Positions 57,984 through 64,000 of a stretch of 64,000 nucleotides of DNA are shown here, one piece after another. The position numbers and the translations under genes were made by a program. The DNA is from Homarus americanus (lineage: Eukaryota; Arthropoda; Malacostraca; Decapoda; Nephropidae): contig NW_024724368.1 in assembly GCF_018991925.1 (NCBI RefSeq), positions 6,040,545 through 6,104,544 on the forward strand, read 5' to 3'. Numbering within the stretch: position 1 is the stretch's first letter; each line of letters opens with the position of its first letter. The notes beneath the pieces are model-generated. The model saw only the letters and a program-made list of their open reading frames with translations. It did no database searches and had not been told where the DNA came from.

Positions 57984-58766
57984 ATGGACACCAGCAGTTA
58001 CGTAAAACAATCGGTGCGTGCACTGTGCGAATTCTGCGAATGCCATTTTGTAAACGTGTTTGGGGATGGGGCCTTTGAGTTCGTGGCTGATCGTACCTGC
58101 ATGAAGCCTTTGGGTCACGGGTCCTACGGGTCTTGTCACTTGGTTACAGTGTCCAATAGCCAGTGGGTCATCAAGGCCATTCCAGCTACACCATCTATTG
58201 TTTTAACTCTGCAGAAGGAAATCCAGGCCCTTTCAGTCCTGCAGAATGTACCCGGTCTTCAGAAGATAATCGGAGTGTGTCCCTCGAAGCTCACCCTCCT
58301 CACCGAATATGCCGGGGAGAGCCTGGACAAGTACCTCCAGACCCACACCTGCACCATAGGCCAGCGCCTGCAGATCGTAAAACAGGTCACCCGAACCCTG
58401 CTGGCGGTAAAGGAGCGGGGATGGGTGCACACCGATGTCAAGTGTGAAAACATCTGCATCCAAAATACCACCAGTGGGATTCGTGCTACGCTCATTGACC
58501 TTGGTCTGTCTGCACAAATAGGAAAATTTAACCGATTCTCTCCCGGAACAAAGTCGCCATTCTACATGGCCCCTGAGGTGGTCAAGAACAGTCCAGTGAC
58601 CTCTCAGGCTGATGTATACAGCATGGGTCGCCTTCTACAGACTCTTGTCGGTGTTCACCATCTCAGCCGTGACGCACAGCGATGGGTGAGCCACGCCATC
58701 AACCCCGTCCCTAACCTTCGAAACACTATGGAGGTTTTGGCACAGATCCTAGAAATATGGACTTGA
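57984..58766 (+). CDS. Single-exon protein kinase, 260 aa
   Basis: A full kinase fold in one uninterrupted frame with all catalytic elements. Glycine loop LGHGSYGS (residues 43-50), ATP-anchoring Lys64 in WVIKAI, likely helix-C Glu79, catalytic loop HTDVKCEN (149-156) with Asp151, Lys153 and Asn156, metal-binding DLG (172-174), APE (196-198), and Asp210 in ADVYSMG. HTD and DLG replace the usual HRD and DFG; SRPK-type kinases share both, but the rest does not clearly match them. It would phosphorylate Ser/Thr proteins; the substrate is unknown. Only ~40 residues precede the domain and there is no signal peptide or membrane segment. It is GC-richer than its satellite neighbours and has no intron, so a retrogene or element-borne gene (including one from a large DNA virus) is possible. 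Confidence 0.85.
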   Translation: MDTSSYVKQSVRALCEFCECHFVNVFGDGAFEFVADRTCMKPLGHGSYGSCHLVTVSNSQWVIKAIPATPSIVLTLQKEIQALSVLQNVPGLQKIIGVCPSKLTLLTEYAGESLDKYLQTHTCTIGQRLQIVKQVTRTLLAVKERGWVHTDVKCENICIQNTTSGIRATLIDLGLSAQIGKFNRFSPGTKSPFYMAPEVVKNSPVTSQADVYSMGRLLQTLVGVHHLSRDAQRWVSHAINPVPNLRNTMEVLAQILEIWT

Positions 58767-58919
58767 ATCCCAGGCACAGGTCACCTAAGCCTCTCCAATC
58801 TCCACCGGCGGCAACCACCCAATCTACTTTAAGAAGGATGAAGGAGGAGAAGGAGGAGGAGGAGTGAGAGAATTAGTTACAAAACACCGAGAGAAACTTG
58901 TAACTATAAGAGAAAAATT

Positions 58920-58925
58920 AATAAA
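58920..58925 (+). terminator. Candidate polyadenylation signal
   Basis: AATAAA 154 bp after the kinase stop codon, followed by more A-rich sequence. Plausible but untested. Confidence 0.4.
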
Positions 58926-59038
58926 CAGATAGATAAATAGGTTAAATAGGAGAGCGAGAGAGGGAGAGAGAGAGAATTTTATCGTACGTGGAAGACATCT
59001 CATAATTTCTTATGATTATTTGAGAAAACAGGTGACAC

Positions 59039-59081
<43 letters not shown>

Positions 59082-59880
59082 CATTCAGTAAACTTCTCCG
59101 GCAGGTAATTACAGGTACACAGGTTATTTAATATTGTTGTGTTGCTCTGAGGTGTCTAACTGTCTGTCTCATGTCATCTGGTGTCCATGGTCACTCTTTA
59201 TGTATTTGACACGGGTTCGAGTACCGTGCTTGGCCCGGACACACGTGGGAACTCTGATGTTGATGAGTTACGTTAATTAAATACAATAATAATAATTGCA
59301 GAAAGAGTTGTGATGTAGGATCTAACCTAACCTAACCTAAATAGCGTTAAAGTGGTTAAATTCTTAAGGTGTAATAAACTACGGTGGAGAAGATTCTTCA
59401 TATTCTGTAATTCATTACTTAAAAAAAAAAAAACAATAGTATATGTATAATCACTAAAACATAACAGTGTATGTGTGTTTCAAGAGCAACTTTTCCTCCT
59501 GACTACTTTAGTGTGTTGGTGTCGGCAGCTTGGTAACCGCAGAGGAAGTCATTCGTGTAGGCATTTGTGTAAGATTTATACACCCACAATTCTCACAAAA
59601 ATACAAACTTTTTCTTTTGATTTATGTTTTCTTTTACAAATTGCAGAATCAACTCTTCAATAGTACGTATTTAGTTTCAGGGTTTATTTAGTTATATATA
59701 ATTAACAGTTATTATTATGATGTTTGTTTTCCTCTCATCTGTATAGTTAATTTCTGTACAGCGGAGGCCAAACTTTCCTAGGGCTGGATCTACCTTTTCC
59801 TTGGTTATCCAAACGTGATCTACTGCCACAAATTGTCCAGACCTCCAGCACATAATGGATAGATTTTGAGTCTTAATGGA
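58926..59880. other. No gene seen; (CA)n tract
   Basis: (CA)n at about 59036-59079. A short B-box-like GGGTTCGAGTACC at about 59213-59225 may be an old SINE piece. Short CCTAA run near 59322-59340. Confidence 0.45.
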
Positions 59881-59919
59881 GAGGGAGACATGTTTTGACT
59901 GGTGTTGCTTTGCTTTATT

Positions 59920-60047
59920 GACGTTGTGTTTGTTGGGCAGGTGGTGGTGACTGGTCCCTGTTGTTGTGGTAAATTTGTGTGTTCGTATTATTATTTATGT
60001 GTGTCTTTCTTTGGTGAAATATTAACACCAAAGATTTTATATGTAAA
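59920..60047 (-). repeat. tRNA-unit segment left of the insertion
   Basis: Inverted counterpart of array segment 14300-14430 (shared GGTGACTGGTCCCTGTTGTT, AAAGATTTTATATGTAAA). Homology stops at 60047 and resumes at 61554. Confidence 0.8.
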
Positions 60048-60319
60048 CTAGCAGAAACGAAGCCCCCCGGGCGGCTCTTTCGCTAGGACTACCTACCTAC
60101 CTATATTCGATATTAACAGTTACAACAACAATAACAATAATAATACTTAAATAATCTCTGGTGACTCTGATCTTACGTTATGACCTTTTGTTGTGACTTT
60201 GACCTTCCATTATGACCTTGAACTGGTGTGATATTGACCTACAGTGACTAACCTGCTTTGTCCTTGAGGTGCTATGATATTAACCTGCTGTGAACCTGAC
60301 CTGCTGTTCTTGATTTTTT

Positions 60320-60334
60320 TCTATTTTTTTAAGG

Positions 60335-60417
<83 letters not shown>

Positions 60418-60592
60418 TGTTACTATTGGAATTTTATTTTAAATTTTTTTTTTTATTATAAATTTCATTTACTATGAATTAATTATTATTAATATTGTTA
60501 TTATAATTACATTTTCGCCCCCCAGGCCCCGATATGTGTCAGTGACCCGTGCCAGGGTGGGCTAACCCCTGTAAAAATAAATAAATAAATAG
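60320..60592 (+). mobile_element. LINE tail inside the Helitron-like insertion
   Basis: About 70 bp of (TTA)n, poly-T, then CAGGCCCCGATATGTGTCAG and GCCAGGGTGGGCTAACCCC, ending in (AAAT)n. Same tail family as 27640-27790. Confidence 0.65.
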
Positions 60593-60669
60593 ATATTGGT
60601 TAAAGGTAATGGTGTACAGATGAAAATAATATAAGCATAAATAATACAAACGAAATGAATTAATATTTT

Positions 60670-60909
60670 TATTATTTTTGAGAAGGGATGGTGACTGTTC
60701 AGCGCTTCTTGCTGGTTGACTTCTCCCCAGGGGAGGTACTGGTCCTTCTGTACATGGCAGAAAGTGGTGGTTACTTTCTTCTTGTTATTTTGAGTCTTGT
60801 GTTTTGTGGTCTGTAGTTTGTGAGATCGGGGCCCCTTCTCCTTCACCTGGGCCTGGCAGCCCTTCACCTCCACCTTTGACACCTTGGTTACAGTGCGTCG
60901 GAACACCAT
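60670..60909 (-). pseudogene. Unidentified GC-rich coding-like segment
   Basis: A - strand ATG at 60909 opens a frame beginning VFRRTVTKVSKVEVKGCQAQ; an alternative frame near 60700 ends with EKSTSKKR and a stop. The segment is GC-richer than its surroundings and lies within the Helitron-like insertion, so it may be a captured host gene fragment. No family recognised. Confidence 0.3.
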
Positions 60910-61137
60910 TGTGATGTACTGACCCTAACAGCTCTCTCACTGAGGCCAATTCAAAATTTGACCATTCAGACATAATTACTGTATAATGAAGGTTGGAATT
61001 TATAAATATGGTAGAAAAAATGAAGCTCTGTTTATTACTATAGTGATGAGGGATGGTGATATATGTAGTGATGATGGATGGTGTTGTAGTGACTAAATTC
61101 AAAGTCTGCTAAAGGGAGGATTCATTCTTATTATTCA

Positions 61138-61553
61138 CTAGCAGAAACGCCGTCCTCCGGGCAGCTCTTTCGCTAGGACTACCAACCTACCTACCTACCT
61201 TGTTAGAATGGACAGCCTAGAAAAGTTTGAGATCAAAGAAAAGTAAGCTGTAATGAGAGAGAGCATAAGGATAAAATTAGTTATAATACGTGGGATGGGA
61301 TATGACTTTTAAACCTCTGTGTAAATCATAGGAGGGAATAAGACTTTTCTACGTGTGTGTGTGTGTCCGGGCTAATCGTTAGTCTCGTTCTCTGGGGCGT
61401 GTTGGATCGGGTTGGCTGGAGTTTTTTTTTAGATCCCCACATGACACTTGCTATCCATGCCAAGTTTGGTCCAGATCGGTAAAGTAAATAACGAGATTCT
61501 TGTGCTGACAAACAGACACACAGTCAGACTTCTTTGTTTTATATATATATAGA
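61138..61553 (-). mobile_element. Short Helitron-like element, 416 bp
   Basis: Bounded by the same 5'-TC end (61553) and by a second CTAG end (61138) flanked by A. It has its own hairpin (GCTGCCCGGAGGACGGC) before GTTTCTGCTAG. It could be a complete small element whose transposition once read through to 60048, or a later partial duplication. Confidence 0.6.
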
Positions 61554-61818
61554 TTGTATGTTAGTGTGAGGGACGGCGAGGTAAGTGTGAGCTTGTGTGT
61601 GTGTAAGTGACTTATGACTTTAAGTAGATGACTTGTATGGTGAACTAATAATTATGATAGTTCGTGTTAAAATATTAAACAAACACAGTCTGTACAAAAA
61701 CAATCACATGAGAATTTTCACATTATAAAACAGATCTCGTTACACAGAGGAATTATTATGTTATAAGATTTAATTACATTATGTGATGATTTTTAACTTT
61801 TTATAAAATGGAGACGCG

Positions 61819-61891
61819 TGTTTCCGCCCGGGATCGAACCGGGGACCTTGCGCGTGTGAGGCGCACGTGATAACCACTACACTACGGAAAC
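61819..61891 (-). tRNA. tRNA-Val (CAC)
   Basis: Gene body identical to the array copies. Flanks match the array unit in inverted orientation. Confidence 0.98.
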
Positions 61892-62027
61892 CTGTAATAA
61901 CATAATGTACAATGTAGTCTATAAGGAAAGAATGAACACTCTTTGTGGTGTCATGATCATCGTCACTGGAAAGGTTCGTCCTGAATCTGTGAATGTTCAC
62001 CAAGCTGTTGACTGAGGCAAAGCACAG

Positions 62028-63294
62028 ATGATGTCTTTTGATAACTCCTTGCCATCAGGGGTCCATGGTCCAGTTTCGAAGAAATTCATCACAATGAAAA
62101 TCAAGAAGAAGTCCATGAGAGTATCAGGCAAAGATGTGTATGACATTAATCTCATCTACTACAGATTGTTGGGTCTACACCAAGCGAGGGACGTAGAACT
62201 AACAACTGTCCTTAAGTACGAGCTAGCTCCTCTTCCAACACCCATGTTCACAGAGTCCCGAGGTATGCTCATTGCCACTTCAAAGTCGACACTCAAGAAG
62301 AAATTCCAAGAGTTGGTTTCCGTCCGTCTATCACCGGATACACAAATCCTCATCATTGATGGATGTGCCATTCTGTGGTGTGTGCACTGGCCCTACAAGG
62401 GAACTACCCAGGACTACGTGGACAATGATGTATTCGTCATCTTAGACCGCTACATGAACTACAGCATTAAGATTTCGACAAGATCGACACGAGCTGGTCA
62501 ACATGTCATTCAGCACCATCGCCTCAATCCACAGAGTTCTCTGCCACCGCAGAAAACAGTCCTGACGGTAGCTGGTAATAAAGTCCAGCTCATCAACATA
62601 GTCTGTGAAGAATTGATCAGAAGAGGACTTTAGAACAAGACCAAGCTAATCATAACCGGTACATATCCAATACCCGTACAAGTCAGTGGTGTTGTCCTTC
62701 GGCGGAGGAGTGATTTAACAACTTACCACGAAGAGGCAGACGTTATCATCGTACAACAAATGGCGAACCTTGCAGAAAATGGGGCCACAAGCATAAATGT
62801 ATTATGTGATGATACAGACGTCTTCGTGCTCCTCCTCCACAAACTTGGCCTCAGCTGCCAATTGACCATGGGAGCCACTCGTCCAGACAGAGCCATGATT
62901 GATGTAGCAGCAACAGCAACGACACACACCAAGATTGCCCCACAGCTTCTGGCAATGCATGGCCTATCTGGGTGAGACAATGTTGCCTTGCTGTTTGGCG
63001 TTGGCAAAGCCACTGTTCTTGAGAACCTTTCAAGCCAAGCAGACTCAAAAGAAGCTAGGGGAACTGGATACCGCTATGCCAGAGGTAATCGACGAAGCTG
63101 CTAAGTTCATGGCCAAGTGCTATGGATGTACAAGTGAAAATGGAGTAACCCTTCCAGTGACGATGTTCAGGACGCCTTGTGGATGGTCGTCTTTGTCCAG
63201 GGGTTTACACTTCACTGCAACTTCTCTCGAATATTCACCCGGTCCTGGTCGTCGGCGTGTACTCGTGATGGTGTTTCTTCTTTGTGGGTTGTGA
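62028..63294 (+). pseudogene. PIN/FEN-like nuclease-family gene, broken (type I)
   Basis: The frame from ATG 62028 (MMSFDNS, one Val-to-Met change) runs to the shared TAG at 62631-62633, then continues in frame to HGLSG where TGT became TGA (62973-62975), a private stop in the SGCD motif. Family-like sequence (KLGELDTAMPEVIDEAAKFM) continues out of frame to about 63150. Diverges from tRNA-Val at 61891. Confidence 0.75.
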
Positions 63295-63514
63295 CATTTA
63301 CTTGTTTTTACCCTCCGGTCATGTCACCAACATCTTTGGTGAGTTTGGTAGAGACGTACATACTCATCGCCCATTTCATTTGATTCACAGACCTTGAAAA
63401 CACGGGTATAGACGCCATTTATTTGATTGTAGCCCTTGTAGTTAAGGAAATATTAAAAAAAAAAAGATGAATTTCAGTAATGGCCAGGATGGCAACACCT
63501 AAACTCTTTACTGC

Positions 63515-63645
63515 AACCAAGGTGTAGGTGGTGAGTGTAGTGATCCAAAGGTGTAGGTGGTGAGTGTAGTGATCCCAAGGTGTAGGTGGTGAGTGTAGTG
63601 ATCCCAAGGTGTAGGTGGTGAGTGTAGTGATCACTGGTTTAGAGT
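63515..63645. repeat. Spacer minisatellite
   Basis: Four to five copies of CCAAGGTGTAGGTGGTGAGT with GTAGTGATC joints, complement of the array spacer. Confidence 0.88.
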
Positions 63646-63869
63646 AATTTAGTGTAGTGACCACTGGGTGTACCGGCTCGATCTCTGGGTATAATTTGGC
63701 GAATGAATTAACCTTAAATATGTTCGTCATCAGTTCGACTTTTCACACAAACTAATTCCCTGTCGTGTCCTTGGTTCAGTCTCCAGCATTCTGATCCAGT
63801 GTTACACCGCCTTGCCAGTTAACCACGTCACTCCTTCCCACAGACACTGACACAAAAATGAGTCGAATA

Positions 63870-63941
63870 TAGCAGAGCGTGGTTTCGATCCACGGACCTC
63901 TGGGTTATGGGCCCAGCACGCTTCCACTGCGCCACTCTGCT
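63870..63941 (-). tRNA. tRNA-iMet (CAT)
   Basis: Intact initiator gene, the last in the window, with array-type flanks. The unit continues past the window end. Confidence 0.98.
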
Positions 63942-64000
63942 TCTTAAATACACACAAAATGTTCCTGAATTTTTATTTGGTTTTAAGAATAGAAAATAGA

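Larger units (their letters stand above)
60048..61553 (-). mobile_element. Helitron-like insertion, ~1.5 kb
   Basis: On the - strand it begins TCTATATATATA (61553) and ends CTGCTAG (60048), i.e. 5'-TC and CTAG-3'. It sits exactly between A and T of the sequence GTAAATTGTATG that is uninterrupted in the array units, with no target-site duplication. A GC-rich hairpin (AGCCGCCCGGGGGGCT) lies about 13 nt before the CTAG end. These are the diagnostic Helitron properties. No Rep/helicase is present, so it is non-autonomous. A second CTAG end at 61138 suggests nesting or terminus read-through. Confidence 0.78.

Noticed and set aside
58163..58517. 94-codon frames overlapping the kinase in other frames
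   Set aside because: Shadows of the GC-richer kinase coding sequence.

Overview
The window looks like nuclear DNA of an arthropod, most likely a decapod crustacean. Evidence: (CCTAA)n/(TTAGG)n tracts, the arthropod telomere motif; very dense di-/trinucleotide microsatellites and minisatellites; metazoan-type tRNA genes; remnants of several LINE families, IS630/mariner-like and Helitron elements. Species cannot be fixed from the sequence. There is no operon-like organisation, and only one convincing intact protein-coding gene, a 260-residue protein kinase at 57984-58766.

The dominant content is a tRNA gene cluster: 21 structurally good tRNA genes of just two kinds, 12 initiator tRNA-Met (CAT) and 9 tRNA-Val (CAC), plus two decayed initiator-like copies. 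The nine genes left of 23.3 kb are all on the + strand; the twelve right of 35.6 kb are all on the - strand. At 13.6-23.3 kb they sit in a head-to-tail array of ~2.73-kb units. Each unit holds Val, a LINE 3' end, a (CA)n tract, a MITE-like element, iMet, a short minisatellite and a broken copy of a PIN/FEN-like gene read away from the tRNAs. The same modules recur inverted at 47.1-54.4 kb and 59.9-64.0 kb, so 8.75-24.6 kb and 47.1-54.4 kb form the arms of a large imperfect inverted repeat.

Layout. 1-8.7 kb: satellites, interstitial CCTAA, one MITE-like element, two possible tiny exons. 8.75-12.5 kb: iMet module and a long degenerate LINE. 12.5-23.4 kb: the tRNA array. 23.4-24.1 kb: IS630-like transposon remnant. 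24.1-35.6 kb: mostly minisatellites, LINE tails and low-complexity DNA. 35.6-46.7 kb: scattered - strand tRNAs, CR1-like and other LINE fragments, and a 21-bp array of nuclear-receptor-like DR1 motifs. 46.3-54.4 kb: inverted arm. 54.4-57.9 kb: long AAT and 40-bp satellites. 58 kb: kinase. 59.9-64 kb: another inverted unit, interrupted by a 1.5-kb Helitron-like insertion whose empty site is preserved in other units.

Functionally, the window supplies many copies of two tRNAs (translation initiation and Val-GUG decoding), each with its internal Pol III promoter. The associated protein-coding copies are all broken and appear to have been carried along by segmental duplication.
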